64,000 nucleotides of DNA from Promethearchaeota archaeon (GTDB lineage: Archaea; Asgardarchaeota; Lokiarchaeia; Sigyniarchaeales; SOKP01): assembly GCA_019058365.1 (NCBI GenBank), contig JAHPZE010000012.1, forward strand, positions 13,451 through 77,450, given 5' to 3'. The translations under genes and the position numbers were made by a program. The notes under the pieces were generated by a model that was not told where the DNA came from, did no database searches, and was given only the letters and a program-made list of their open reading frames with translations. Shown here piece by piece: positions 44,571-54,692 of this stretch (within the stretch, counting starts at the first letter, position 1; each line of letters begins with the position of its first letter).

Positions 44571-45607
44571 AGGTGAATTATATAGAAAATAATAATTTTG
44601 TAAAAGTTGGTGTAATCGGCTGTGGATTGATAGCAAATAGTTACAAATTAGCTACTAGAGTGGTCAAAAACACAACAATTGTTGCTGCAACGGATTTAAA
44701 CTTAAACAGAGCTATCAGAATAGCCGGTAAAAAGCATGCTTATACTAACGTTGAAGATATGTATGAAAATGAAGATTTTAATGCAGTCTATATTGCAACA
44801 CCTCCTTTTCTCCATAAATCTATGATTAAACAGGCTTTTGAAAAGGGGAAACATGTTTTATGTGAAAAACCTATAACAGTTACAATAGAAGATACTCGTG
44901 AAATTATTCAATTAGATAAAAAATTTAATGATTTAAAATTAGGCTTTAATTATATGCATAGATATGACCATAAAAGTTATCGTTTAGCTTCAGCTCTTAA
45001 CAATAATCATTTAGGAGAAACATACTATGCTAATTGTAATATATTTTTTAGCAGAGATGCTACTTATTTTGAAAAAGGTCCATGGCGAGCTGAGAAAGAG
45101 AAAGCTGGTGGAGGAACTATCTTATCTCATGGGTCCCATTTTATAGATATATTGTTATGGGCTTTAGGAGAACCTTTATCTGTAATTGGAAAGATAGACA
45201 AATTAAAATTTAAAACTTCTGAAGTAGAAGATATTGGATTTGGAATCATCGAATTTGAAAATGGATCTTATGGACAATTAAATAACTCCATGTTTGTTTA
45301 CCCCCCCATGAGTATATTAAAAGAAAGAATGGAGATACAAATTTTTGGAAATAAAGGAAGATGTTATTATAAAGCCCCTTGGCCATTTTCTTCCCTAAAA
45401 TGGAAGGGAGTTAAGAAATTTAAAATAAAAAAAGATACAAAGGGTTTCTCTCATTTAGGGAGATCTATAAAAGCCTTTGGAAATTGGATCCTTCATGATA
45501 AACCCTACTTAAATACTGTGAAACAAAGTGCAAAAATTCTGTGTTTAATATCTGCTCTATATAAATCTTCTGAAACCGGTAAAAAAGAACAAATTGAAAA
45601 ATTATAA
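44546..45607 (+). CDS. Gfo/Idh/MocA family oxidoreductase
   Basis: About 353 residues. The N-terminal NAD(P) domain has VGVIGCGLIANSY, VAATDLN and the family motif CEKPITV. The C-terminal domain has GGGTILSHGSHFIDILLWA, with the conserved G-x-x-x-D-x-G-x-H-region equivalent. It oxidises or reduces sugars or inositols. The ATG at 44546 overlaps thuA by 25 bases; a GTG at 44573 right after the thuA stop is an alternative start. It is translationally linked to ThuA. Confidence 0.92.
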   Translation: MGNRRAKIKVNYIENNNFVKVGVIGCGLIANSYKLATRVVKNTTIVAATDLNLNRAIRIAGKKHAYTNVEDMYENEDFNAVYIATPPFLHKSMIKQAFEKGKHVLCEKPITVTIEDTREIIQLDKKFNDLKLGFNYMHRYDHKSYRLASALNNNHLGETYYANCNIFFSRDATYFEKGPWRAEKEKAGGGTILSHGSHFIDILLWALGEPLSVIGKIDKLKFKTSEVEDIGFGIIEFENGSYGQLNNSMFVYPPMSILKERMEIQIFGNKGRCYYKAPWPFSSLKWKGVKKFKIKKDTKGFSHLGRSIKAFGNWILHDKPYLNTVKQSAKILCLISALYKSSETGKKEQIEKL

Positions 45608-45628
45608 AGAGAATTTTTCTATCTAGAG

Positions 45629-47662
45629 TTATAATTCAAATTTAATTGATAATAGCTCATCATTCTTAGATGAGCCACCCATATAAAGTGTGTATGTTAT
45701 CTTTTCAATTTCCCATGATTTTGATTCTGGATTATACCAAGCTAGGTTTTTCCTTGACACTTCAATTTTAACGTTTTTTGTTTCATTTTGTTTTAGAGGG
45801 ATACGCTTAAATCCTTTCAAGAGTTTTAAAGGGCGATCAATTTGAGATTGTTCAAACCCAATATATAATTGTACTACCTCATCTCCAGCTATTTTTCCTG
45901 TATTTTTAACATCTACAGTTCCAATAACTTTATCATTCTTTACATCAACTTGTAAGTCACTATAAGAAAATGTAACATAACTTAGCCCGAATCCAAAAGG
46001 GAATGCCGGTTCATATCCATTTTTATCAAAAAGAGTATATCCATGATAATATCCATATTCAATTTCATCTGCATTTTTATCGAAATAAGGTAAATGCTTA
46101 GGATCTTTAGGAATTGTAAAAGGTAATTTTCCCCCTGGATTTATATCTCCAAAGAGTATTTTTGCTAAAGCATTGCCTCCTTCTACACCAGAATACCAAG
46201 CCATTAATATTGAAGGTATTTGATCTTTCCATTCTTCCATAGTGATTGCGCTTCCTCCAATCAGAACCACAATAGAATTTTTATTTTCCGCTGAGACTGT
46301 GTTAATTAATTCAATATCTTTATCATGTAAGGAAAGAGTGTCTCGATCACCACCAGTTCTAAATTCTTTAATATATTCTCCTTCATCCTTATAATTTAAA
46401 CCAACAACTATAATTGCGACATCTGCTTCCTTGGCAGTATTTTTAACACTTTTCTGGTCTTTTCCATCGTCATAGACCACTTCAATTGAGTCTCCTAGAT
46501 ATCTTTTAATACCCATCAGTGGGGTAATAACTTTTTTAACTGCTACATTACTACTTCCATGATCTCCTGTATTTTTCACTTTAGCATATTTTCCAAAAAC
46601 CACTAATTTACTGATTTTATTTTTATTCAATGGTAAAATTTCATTTTCATTTTTGAGGAGTACCATACCTTTTTCTGCTGTTTCTAATGCTACTTTATAG
46701 TGTTCTTTACATCCAATTAACTCGTTTTCATAGTTCTGCGGATCTTCTTTTGTAACATAATTGAGAATCGTTCGCATAACTCGTCCTGCTGCATCATCTA
46801 TCATTGCTTCTGTTATTTTACCTGCTTCCAATGCATTTTTGATTTTTTTAACTTTAAAATACTTTGCTCGAGGCATTTCAACATCTAATCCACCAGCTAC
46901 TCCCCCTACGGTGTCTTTCACACCATACATCCAATCAGAATGAACAAATCCCTTGAAATTCCAATCACCCTTCAAAATATCACGCAATAAATAGTTATTA
47001 TGTCCACAATATTTGCCCCGAATTTTATTGTAAGCACTCATTATAGTGGCACACCCTTCTTCAATACATCGTTTAAAATGAGGCAGATATACCTCTCGAA
47101 GTGTGCGTTCATCCATTTTCACATTCACTTTAAATCGGGCATTTTCAATGCTATTTGCGGCAAAATGCTTAGCAGTCGCCATAACATTATGTTTTTGAAC
47201 ACCTCGAGTCAAAGCAACACCAAATTCGCTGAGTAAGAATGGATCTTCACCATAAGTTTCTTGAGCTCTACCCCACGCAGGATGACGTAATAAGTTAATA
47301 CAAACACCCCCAAAGAGATTTCCCCCATGCGCACGGACTTCTTTTCCAATAACATCACCCACTCGTTGTTCTAGATCTATATCCCATGACGCTGCACGAG
47401 CCATAGATACAGGAAAGCAAGTAGAACCTGGAATAATTACCCCACGGGGACCATCTGTAAATTTGAAGGGGGGAATATTAAATTTTTTTGAACCCGCAGC
47501 ATCATATGCTCGTTTTCCAAAGCCTTTATCCTCAATTACTTTCATGAATAGACCATTTCCACTCATTTGGGCAATCTTTTCTTCCAAACTCATATGTTCT
47601 AGAACATAATTTACATAGTCATCAATTTCACTTTCATTCATTCCTTTCTTGATTTCAATCAT
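45629..47662 (-). CDS. GH3 beta-glycosidase
   Basis: About 677 residues with the three-domain GH3 form. The TIM-like barrel contains TDGPRGV, ATAKHFAANSIENAR and the nucleophile Asp in GFVHSDWMYG near residue 242. The alpha/beta sandwich has VVLIGGSAITMEEW. The fibronectin-III-like end has GDEVVQLYIG and RPLKLLKGFKR. No signal peptide is seen, so it is probably cytoplasmic and cleaves imported beta-glycosides. ATG at 47662 chosen over a TTG five codons earlier. It follows the acetyltransferase-like gene on the same strand. Confidence 0.94.
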   Translation of the reverse strand: MIEIKKGMNESEIDDYVNYVLEHMSLEEKIAQMSGNGLFMKVIEDKGFGKRAYDAAGSKKFNIPPFKFTDGPRGVIIPGSTCFPVSMARAASWDIDLEQRVGDVIGKEVRAHGGNLFGGVCINLLRHPAWGRAQETYGEDPFLLSEFGVALTRGVQKHNVMATAKHFAANSIENARFKVNVKMDERTLREVYLPHFKRCIEEGCATIMSAYNKIRGKYCGHNNYLLRDILKGDWNFKGFVHSDWMYGVKDTVGGVAGGLDVEMPRAKYFKVKKIKNALEAGKITEAMIDDAAGRVMRTILNYVTKEDPQNYENELIGCKEHYKVALETAEKGMVLLKNENEILPLNKNKISKLVVFGKYAKVKNTGDHGSSNVAVKKVITPLMGIKRYLGDSIEVVYDDGKDQKSVKNTAKEADVAIIVVGLNYKDEGEYIKEFRTGGDRDTLSLHDKDIELINTVSAENKNSIVVLIGGSAITMEEWKDQIPSILMAWYSGVEGGNALAKILFGDINPGGKLPFTIPKDPKHLPYFDKNADEIEYGYYHGYTLFDKNGYEPAFPFGFGLSYVTFSYSDLQVDVKNDKVIGTVDVKNTGKIAGDEVVQLYIGFEQSQIDRPLKLLKGFKRIPLKQNETKNVKIEVSRKNLAWYNPESKSWEIEKITYTLYMGGSSKNDELLSIKFEL

Positions 47663-47757
47663 CCATTTTATCCCCAATTAAAATTGTAATAACATCAAAG
47701 ATAATTAAAAAAAAAAAGGATTTAAAGTAAATTTTCTCCTTTTAGAATTTTATAATT

Positions 47758-49437
47758 TTAAAGAGATATTCCTAGATCTGCCAAGCTAAATAAGCATGAG
47801 AGAATTAACCATACTAAGAAAAATCCAATGCCCGTAAGCGAAATTATTAGTGCTCGCTTATTATAGGTGTTATCTTGTTCAGTTCTTTTTGATCCTCTTG
47901 CTATAATATATGTAATAAATGAAATTGGGAAAAAGAGAAAACCAAAGAAAGACATCTTATAAGCAAATTTAGAATCTGCTTGTAAATCATGTCGAATCTC
48001 ATTCTTTTCTATAACATTTAACCATTCAGCATTATAAAATGCTTCTTCAACATTTAATTCTCCTGACTGCCACCATTTCTGATTAGCCACTTTCCTAGCA
48101 GGAATGATCTGCGCTGAAATTGTACCTATAGTCCATTCCAAGCTTCCAATATATTTAACTCTTTCCCAAGCGAGCAAAATACCATGTAAAATTAAGAAAG
48201 TTATAGCCATCGTTAGAAAAGTACCTACCCAATCGAGATGGAGGTATGGTTGTTTATATATCGTTGAGGAGATTATAAACCACACTATAAAATAGACCCA
48301 CTGAATATTATAAACAGTGAAAGCGACGAATCCAAATCGACGGAAAAATCGTGTTTTATCAGCGAATTCTTTGCCGCGACCTCGAAATTCAACCACACGA
48401 ACTACAACCATAATAAGACACGTTGCTGCTCCATTTAAACTCATAAATTGAAAAAGCCATCCTAAGAACGGTACAGGATTATCTGGATTGTCAGGAACCC
48501 AATTTCGGTGAAATGGAAGATTAGGCCAAAGTGCTAATGTTGCATCAATGCCAATTATAGCAAAATTGATAATAAGACCAAAAATACCAATAATAAAGAC
48601 TATAAATCCTATTTGCATTACTCTATTGGGGAAGTGATGTTGAACTTCTTCTCTTTTTTGTGCTAAAGTGATTCCAATGATACTACCCATAAATGATACT
48701 GCTAAGTAAGGAAATATGGGTTCCTCTCTTCCTGCAATAGCATTAAAAAAGAAGTGTGTAATAAAATCCCACCATGGAGACCTTCCAAGGTAAGGATACT
48801 GCACATCTACACCTGTAACTGGATCGATGGCCCATGGATATCCAGGGATTGCTAAATCAACAAGCCACCACATAAGTGGTGTGAGAACAACTATAGCTAC
48901 AATCAAGATTATGTATTTTTTTATAAGGTGATTAGGGTTTTTCCAGCCCTCATTCCTAGAGAGAATTCCTTGTACAATACCATTAAGAATAATACACCAG
49001 GCTATTGTATGGATTGTTTCAAAGTGATAACCACGATAAAGTATTACTTGCCAATTCCACGCAGAGACATCATCTAATGTTTTCATAAGATTGGCTACAG
49101 CTCCATGGATACTTAAGAAACTTTCAGATATCATAGCAAAAATCAACAATAATACACCACCCATGATCTGTCTTATCACTAAATCCTTTACACTTCTTCC
49201 GGCTTGTAAATGTCGGTACATACTAATCATATTTCCTATAGCTGAAACCATTAAAAAAAAACCCGCTAAACCACCTAAAAACGGCAATACGATAAATGCT
49301 ACTATATTTATCAACACTATGTTGTCTATTTGAGCGAGTAAGCCATCAATATCTAATACATGAAGTATAGTGTGTAAGAAGATCATTAAAACAATTGCAA
49401 TACCACGTAAAAAATCAATACTAGCAAATCGTCTCAT
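47758..49437 (-). CDS. Heparan-alpha-glucosaminide acetyltransferase-like membrane protein
   Basis: 559 residues with about ten to twelve membrane helices. The N-terminus RFASIDFLRGIAIVLMIFLH matches the HGSNAT/DUF1624 family (R-x-x-x-[IL]-D-x-x-R-G-x-x-[IV]). HGSNAT acetylates terminal glucosamine across a membrane during heparan sulfate breakdown. The last 130 residues include a soluble stretch and further helices unlike HGSNAT. With the neighbouring GH3 and lyase-like genes this supports a glycan-processing role. Confidence 0.8.
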   Translation of the reverse strand: MRRFASIDFLRGIAIVLMIFLHTILHVLDIDGLLAQIDNIVLINIVAFIVLPFLGGLAGFFLMVSAIGNMISMYRHLQAGRSVKDLVIRQIMGGVLLLIFAMISESFLSIHGAVANLMKTLDDVSAWNWQVILYRGYHFETIHTIAWCIILNGIVQGILSRNEGWKNPNHLIKKYIILIVAIVVLTPLMWWLVDLAIPGYPWAIDPVTGVDVQYPYLGRSPWWDFITHFFFNAIAGREEPIFPYLAVSFMGSIIGITLAQKREEVQHHFPNRVMQIGFIVFIIGIFGLIINFAIIGIDATLALWPNLPFHRNWVPDNPDNPVPFLGWLFQFMSLNGAATCLIMVVVRVVEFRGRGKEFADKTRFFRRFGFVAFTVYNIQWVYFIVWFIISSTIYKQPYLHLDWVGTFLTMAITFLILHGILLAWERVKYIGSLEWTIGTISAQIIPARKVANQKWWQSGELNVEEAFYNAEWLNVIEKNEIRHDLQADSKFAYKMSFFGFLFFPISFITYIIARGSKRTEQDNTYNKRALIISLTGIGFFLVWLILSCLFSLADLGISL

Positions 49438-49564
49438 TTTGAATCATCAAATAATTATATTTTGTTATAGTAAGATAGATATATTCTTATATTTATTCTT
49501 TTAAATTCACTTCTTTGATACTCATTTAAAAATATTTTTAATAAACTCAAATAAATAGTATTGT

Positions 49565-50365
49565 ATGGATAAAGATAATAAAAAAGTGGCATTAGTAACT
49601 GGCAGTACTCATGGAATAGGAGAAAGCATTATTTTAGAGCTTGCCAAAATTGGATTTTCAATAGTCATAAATGGGGCTTCAACTAAAGAGTTGCCAAATG
49701 ATTATAAAAATAAACTAAAAGAGATCTTTAAAGGAGAGCTTGAAGATAAATATATTTATATTCAAGCTAATGTAGGGAAAACAGAAGATCGAAAGAAGTT
49801 AGTTGATGGAATTAAGAAAAAATTCAATCGTATAGATGTGTTAGTGAATAATGCAGGAGTTGGACCTATTCAAAGAGGGGAAATGTTAGAAATGACAGAA
49901 GAATCCTATGATAGAGTAATGGGAATCAATCTTAAGGGTCCATTTTTCTTAACTCAAACTATAGCCAAATGGATGATTGAACTTAATGAGACTCTCAAGG
50001 ATGAATATCAGCCATATATAATAAATATATCTTCTATAAGCAGATACACAGTTTCACTCAATAGGGGGGAATACTGTATTTCTAAAGCAGGAATGACAAT
50101 GATGACTAAACTCTTTGCAGTAAGATTAGCTGAAGAAGGTATTCCGGTATTTGAGATATCACCTGGTATAATAGATACTCCTTTAACAAAACCTAGGTAT
50201 GAAATGTATGATAAATTAATTAATGAAGGAGTTGCTCCAATTAAAAGATGGGGAACACCAATTGATATTGCAAAACCAGTAGTTGCTATCGTAAGTTGTT
50301 TAATACCATTCTCTACAGGTACAGTTCTGGATATAGATGGAGGATTTCATCTTCACCGATTATGA
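49565..50365 (+). CDS. Short-chain dehydrogenase/reductase
   Basis: 266 residues. TGSTHGIG, NNAGVG, ISSISRYTVS and the active-site YCISK are present, with a classical C-terminal GTVLDIDGGFHLHRL. This fits the FabG/sugar-dehydrogenase branch. The position next to the glycan block suggests a sugar or polyol substrate, but this is inference. Confidence 0.9.
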   Translation: MDKDNKKVALVTGSTHGIGESIILELAKIGFSIVINGASTKELPNDYKNKLKEIFKGELEDKYIYIQANVGKTEDRKKLVDGIKKKFNRIDVLVNNAGVGPIQRGEMLEMTEESYDRVMGINLKGPFFLTQTIAKWMIELNETLKDEYQPYIINISSISRYTVSLNRGEYCISKAGMTMMTKLFAVRLAEEGIPVFEISPGIIDTPLTKPRYEMYDKLINEGVAPIKRWGTPIDIAKPVVAIVSCLIPFSTGTVLDIDGGFHLHRL

Positions 50366-50379
50366 TTTTTTATTAAGAG

Positions 50380-50874
50380 TTAAAAATATTTTTTAAAATT
50401 TCTTACAGGGCAATTCTCTTTATTACTACATTTTGGGCATAGAATTGGCCATGCTATTGTTGCATATATGAGGAAGCAAAAGGGAGGGATTAATGTAATC
50501 AAAAATAAAGATGACCATAATGAAATAATTATCACGATAAAGCTAAAAATAAAATTACCCATTCCTATTAAGGTATAAAATATTAAAGTAATTCTCATCA
50601 TTTTTCGGCTTATTTTTTCTTTTTTAATCAACTTTTTTGAGAGCAAAGCACCAAATAGTAATTGACTAGTTCCAGGACAGAAACGACCTTGATGAGGACA
50701 ATCATGACAAATAATTGCTATTAATAAATTCATTAAAATATAAAAAAAAATGAAAATCATTAAATAGATGATTGAAATAATACCAAGTAAAATTATAATC
50801 CCAAAAAAAGATATTATATAAAAAAGATCAATAATAACAGTATCTTTTAGTTTCCAATTATAGATATTATTCAT
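50380..50874 (-). CDS. Cysteine-rich membrane protein
   Basis: 164 residues with about four hydrophobic helices and two Cys-rich stretches, CHDCPHQGRFCPG after helix 2 and CPKCSNKENCP near the C-terminus. Both could bind metal or an iron-sulfur cluster at the membrane. It is divergent from the FAD oxidoreductase gene with only about 60 bp between starts, so the two may share control. No family is recognised. Confidence 0.6.
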   Translation of the reverse strand: MNNIYNWKLKDTVIIDLFYIISFFGIIILLGIISIIYLMIFIFFYILMNLLIAIICHDCPHQGRFCPGTSQLLFGALLSKKLIKKEKISRKMMRITLIFYTLIGMGNFIFSFIVIIISLWSSLFLITLIPPFCFLIYATIAWPILCPKCSNKENCPVRNFKKYF

Positions 50875-50933
50875 TTTAACAACAAATAATAATCAGTTTT
50901 TTGTATAATATATAACTAACATTATAATAAAAT

Positions 50934-52955
50934 ATGAATGATTTTAATATCAAAGATCCTGAAGTTAAAGAATTTAATGCGATAATAATCGGATCCGGTG
51001 CTGCTGGATTAAATTGTGCTATTCATTTAACGCAAGAAGGTATAGATACTTCAAAAATCGCAATAATCACCGAAAAATTAGGTGGTGGAACTTCATTTAA
51101 TGCTGGTTCCGATAAACAGACATATTATAAAATGTCAATTTATGGAGATCAAGGTGATTCTCCTTATGAATTGGCTAAGGATCTTTATGCTGGAGGTGCC
51201 ATGCATGGTGATATTGCCTTAATTGAAGCGACCAATTCAATTAGAGAATTTTTTCATCTAGTTCAATTGGGGGTTCCTTTTCCATATGATGAATATGGAG
51301 GATTTGTAGGATACAAAACTGATAATGATCCTAAACAGAGAGCAACATCAATTGGTCCTTTTACTTCTCAAAAAATGGGGGAATGCCTATTAAACGCAGT
51401 TAAAGAGAAAAACATAAAAATTTTTGACAAACATTATGCCATAAAAATACTCGTTGATGATACTGCTGAAAAACCAGAAGCAATTGGATTAATCTGTATT
51501 GATTTAAATGAACTTTTAAATAATAAGAATATCGATACTTTACTCAGTTCTTTAAGAATTTTTAAAACAAGAAATATAATTATCGCGACTGGAGGTCCAG
51601 CAATATTATATAAAAATTCAGTTTATCCAGAATCTCAGAAAGGAACGACGAGTTTAGCTATTGAGGCAGGTTGTAAATTACAAAATTTAACAGAATCTCA
51701 ATTTGGATTGGCATCGACTAAATTTCGTTGGAATGTTTCTGGTTCATATCAACAAGTGATACCGCGGTATTTTTCTATTGATAATAATAATATCGAAAGA
51801 GAATTCCTCCTTGATGTTTTTCCTTCTTTTAGGGAACTATCAAAAGTAATCTTTTTAAAGGGCTATCAATGGCCTTTTAATGCTACATTGATCGAAGGAT
51901 CCAGTTCTTCTCTAATTGATTTAGCTGTGTTCCATGAGACAGAAATACTCAATAGACGAGTCTTCTTAGATTATACAAAAAATCCCAGCAATTTCAGTTT
52001 AGATGAGCTCCACCCCATAGCAAAAGAATATTTATACAAATCAAATTCTTTAGGAGATACACCAATTGATCGCCTAAGAACATTGAATGAGCAAGCAATT
52101 AATGTATACCATAAGCATGGTATCGATATCGCATTGGAACCTCTAGAAATAGCAGTATGTAATCAGCATCTTAACGGTGGAATATCATGTGATTTATGGT
52201 GGGAGTCAACAACGGTTAAACATCTCTTTGCTATAGGTGAGATTAATGGCAGTCATGGTATTTATAGACCTGGTGGAGCAGCGTTAAATGCAGGACAAGT
52301 AGGAGGATTAAGAGTCTCACAAAAAATTGCTCATTCAAATTATAAAAATCTAATCGAAAATCATAAGGTGTTCCAAAATAATCTCAAAAATGAATTAAGC
52401 AATATAAAAAATAAATTGTCAACAATGTTACAAAATTCAGTCTCTTCAAATAAGAGTTGTCTAACAACAATAGGTCTTTTAAATCAAATACAAAATAGAA
52501 TGTCCAAATTTGCTTCAATCATTCGTCCCTTGAATGGTCTTGAATCTGAATTTGATATTGTTAAAAATCAATTAAAATCCATTACGAATTTAATAGCATT
52601 AGAAAATGACACAGAAATTGTTGACTATTTCCGAGTAAAAGATGCTCTCCTTACTCAATTGTTCTTTTTAAAAGCTATTTTAGACTATCATCTTTCATAC
52701 GGAAGAAGTAGAGGTTCTTACTTAATTTTACGAGATAACCTGAATGATTCATTTTCAGAAATGTACATATTACCACCAGGCAAGCTCAAAGCATATAAAT
52801 TTATTCATAATAATTTAGATTTAACAAAAAAAATTCAAACACTCCAATGGAAAAATGAAGAAATAATTATCGAATGGGAGGAAACAAGAGAAATTCCGTC
52901 TGAATTTGGGTGGTTTGAAAATGTATGGAAAAAATTTGTAAAACAAAACTTATAA
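50934..52955 (+). CDS. Large FAD-dependent oxidoreductase (fumarate-reductase flavoprotein superfamily)
   Basis: 673 residues. The N-terminal dinucleotide motif is IIIGSGAAGLNCA (residues 17-29), followed by GGGTSFNAGSDKQ, IIIATGGPA and a late motif HLFAIGEINGSHGIYRPGG with LNAGQVGG, as in the fumarate reductase/succinate dehydrogenase/aspartate oxidase superfamily. A helical C-terminal part ends near EFGWFENVW, resembling the last domain of those flavoproteins. The catalytic Arg and His of fumarate reductases could not be placed with confidence, so the substrate is unknown. Confidence 0.85.
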   Translation: MNDFNIKDPEVKEFNAIIIGSGAAGLNCAIHLTQEGIDTSKIAIITEKLGGGTSFNAGSDKQTYYKMSIYGDQGDSPYELAKDLYAGGAMHGDIALIEATNSIREFFHLVQLGVPFPYDEYGGFVGYKTDNDPKQRATSIGPFTSQKMGECLLNAVKEKNIKIFDKHYAIKILVDDTAEKPEAIGLICIDLNELLNNKNIDTLLSSLRIFKTRNIIIATGGPAILYKNSVYPESQKGTTSLAIEAGCKLQNLTESQFGLASTKFRWNVSGSYQQVIPRYFSIDNNNIEREFLLDVFPSFRELSKVIFLKGYQWPFNATLIEGSSSSLIDLAVFHETEILNRRVFLDYTKNPSNFSLDELHPIAKEYLYKSNSLGDTPIDRLRTLNEQAINVYHKHGIDIALEPLEIAVCNQHLNGGISCDLWWESTTVKHLFAIGEINGSHGIYRPGGAALNAGQVGGLRVSQKIAHSNYKNLIENHKVFQNNLKNELSNIKNKLSTMLQNSVSSNKSCLTTIGLLNQIQNRMSKFASIIRPLNGLESEFDIVKNQLKSITNLIALENDTEIVDYFRVKDALLTQLFFLKAILDYHLSYGRSRGSYLILRDNLNDSFSEMYILPPGKLKAYKFIHNNLDLTKKIQTLQWKNEEIIIEWEETREIPSEFGWFENVWKKFVKQNL

Positions 52956-53126
52956 TTAAATTTATTTCTATATTTTCTTTTCTTTTTTGGATAGATTAGG
53001 TATTCTTTAATAAATCGGAGTTATTAATTCTAGTCATCTTTTTGAAAAATAAGAAGATCATTTAATTAACCATAATAATTCCATGCATATAATATAAATA
53101 TTGATAATATGATGGATTTGTAGATT

Positions 53127-53969
53127 ATGAGTATGGATGGAAAAATATGTATGGTAACTGGTGCTAATTCTGGTATGGGTAAAGCAACAGCTATTGGTTT
53201 AGCAAAAATGAATGCTACTGTAGTAATGGTTTGTCGTAATAAAGAACTTGGAGAAAATACCCGAGAAGAAATAATCAATCAAACAGGAAATAAAAATATA
53301 AATTTATTACTCTGTGATTTATCGTCTCAAGAGCGGATTCGAAAACTTGTTAATGAATTTAAGCAAAAATATCAGAATTTACATGTATTAATAAATAACG
53401 CTGGGGTTATGCTGAAAAAGCGAGAAATATCTGTTGATGGAATTGAAATGAATTTTGCAGTGCACGTTCTCGCACCGTTTTTATTAACTAATTTATTGCT
53501 CGACCTTTTAAAAAAGAGTGCTCCAAGTCGCATTATTAATGTTGCTTCAGCAGCACATAAACGTGCAAAAATTGATTTTGATGATCTTCAAAGTGAAAAC
53601 AAGAAATATCGCTTATTTTCTGTATATGGAGTTTCAAAGTTAGCAGAAATATTATTTACTTATGAATTAAGTAGGAAATTAGAGGGAAGTGGAGTAACCG
53701 CAAATGCTGTTCATCCTGGGGTTGTGAATACTAATCTTGGTAGGAATCAGTCTAAATTTAGTCAAGGATTTTCAAGAGCTTTTTTTAAAAGCCCTGAGAA
53801 GGGAGCAGAAACTTCGATTTACTTAGCATCTTCCCCAGAAGTGGAAGGAATAACGGGGAAATATTTTATAAATAAAGAACAAAGGCAATCATCCGAAGAA
53901 TCCTATAATGAAGAACATGCTATGCGACTATGGAAGATACTCGCAGAAATGACAGGTTTGAATATTTAA
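53127..53969 (+). CDS. Short-chain dehydrogenase (retinol-dehydrogenase-like)
   Basis: 280 residues. TGANSGMG, NNAGVM, FAVHVLAPFLLTNLLL, the Ser in NVASAAH and YGVSK are as in RDH11-14/WWOX-type SDRs, followed by HPGVVNTNL. It probably acts on a lipophilic alcohol or aldehyde with NADP(H). It is transcribed in line with the O-methyltransferase gene 77 bp downstream. Confidence 0.9.
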   Translation: MSMDGKICMVTGANSGMGKATAIGLAKMNATVVMVCRNKELGENTREEIINQTGNKNINLLLCDLSSQERIRKLVNEFKQKYQNLHVLINNAGVMLKKREISVDGIEMNFAVHVLAPFLLTNLLLDLLKKSAPSRIINVASAAHKRAKIDFDDLQSENKKYRLFSVYGVSKLAEILFTYELSRKLEGSGVTANAVHPGVVNTNLGRNQSKFSQGFSRAFFKSPEKGAETSIYLASSPEVEGITGKYFINKEQRQSSEESYNEEHAMRLWKILAEMTGLNI

Positions 53970-54046
53970 TAACTTTCTTTATTAGTAATTTTTCTTTTTT
54001 TAAATTAAAATCTAACTATTATTTGAACTATAAGATCTGATTTGTT

Positions 54047-54637
54047 ATGTTTCATAAGATACACGAATCTATAAAGAACCAAATGGAATATTTAGAAGAC
54101 TTAGACACAAAGGATAGGATCAATGGAACGCCAAGAATGAAAAGACTCCGTCAAATTCCCCCTGAGACGGGGAGATTTATATCAATTCTTGCTGCTAGTG
54201 CACCAAAAGGGGAATTTTTGGAAATAGGGACTAGTGCAGGGTATTCTGCCCTTTGGATAGGTTTAGCATGTCAACTCAATGGAAATAAACTATATACCTT
54301 TGAAATTTTAAAAGATAAAGCAGAATTAGCAAGGGAAACATTTGCGGCAACTAGTTTAAAGGAGGTAATCGAATTAATTGAAGGTGATGCTCGAGATTAT
54401 ATTCCAAATTATAAGAATATATCTTTTTGCTTTTTAGATGCTGAAAAAGAAGTTTATGAAGATTGCTATGGTCTAGTGATTCCAAATATGGTTAAAGGAG
54501 GTATTCTTGTTGCTGATAACGCAATTAATCACTATGAAACGTTAAAACCAATGTTGGATAAAGCACTTGCTGATGAACGAGTAGATGCTTTGATCGTGCC
54601 AATTGGAAAAGGGGAATTAGTGTGTAGGAAGATTTAA
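54047..54637 (+). CDS. O-methyltransferase family protein
   Basis: 196 residues. [32 protein letters not shown] is the entry segment of caffeoyl-CoA/catechol-type O-methyltransferases. [22 protein letters not shown] (metal-binding Asp region) and [12 protein letters not shown] follow. It probably uses S-adenosylmethionine and a divalent metal on a small hydroxylated molecule. Confidence 0.9.
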   Translation: MFHKIHESIKNQMEYLEDLDTKDRINGTPRMKRLRQIPPETGRFISILAASAPKGEFLEIGTSAGYSALWIGLACQLNGNKLYTFEILKDKAELARETFAATSLKEVIELIEGDARDYIPNYKNISFCFLDAEKEVYEDCYGLVIPNMVKGGILVADNAINHYETLKPMLDKALADERVDALIVPIGKGELVCRKI

Positions 54638-54692
54638 AGTTCTATTGCAGATTCTTTATTGCATCTACTAAATTTAAGACATATCTTTGTTC

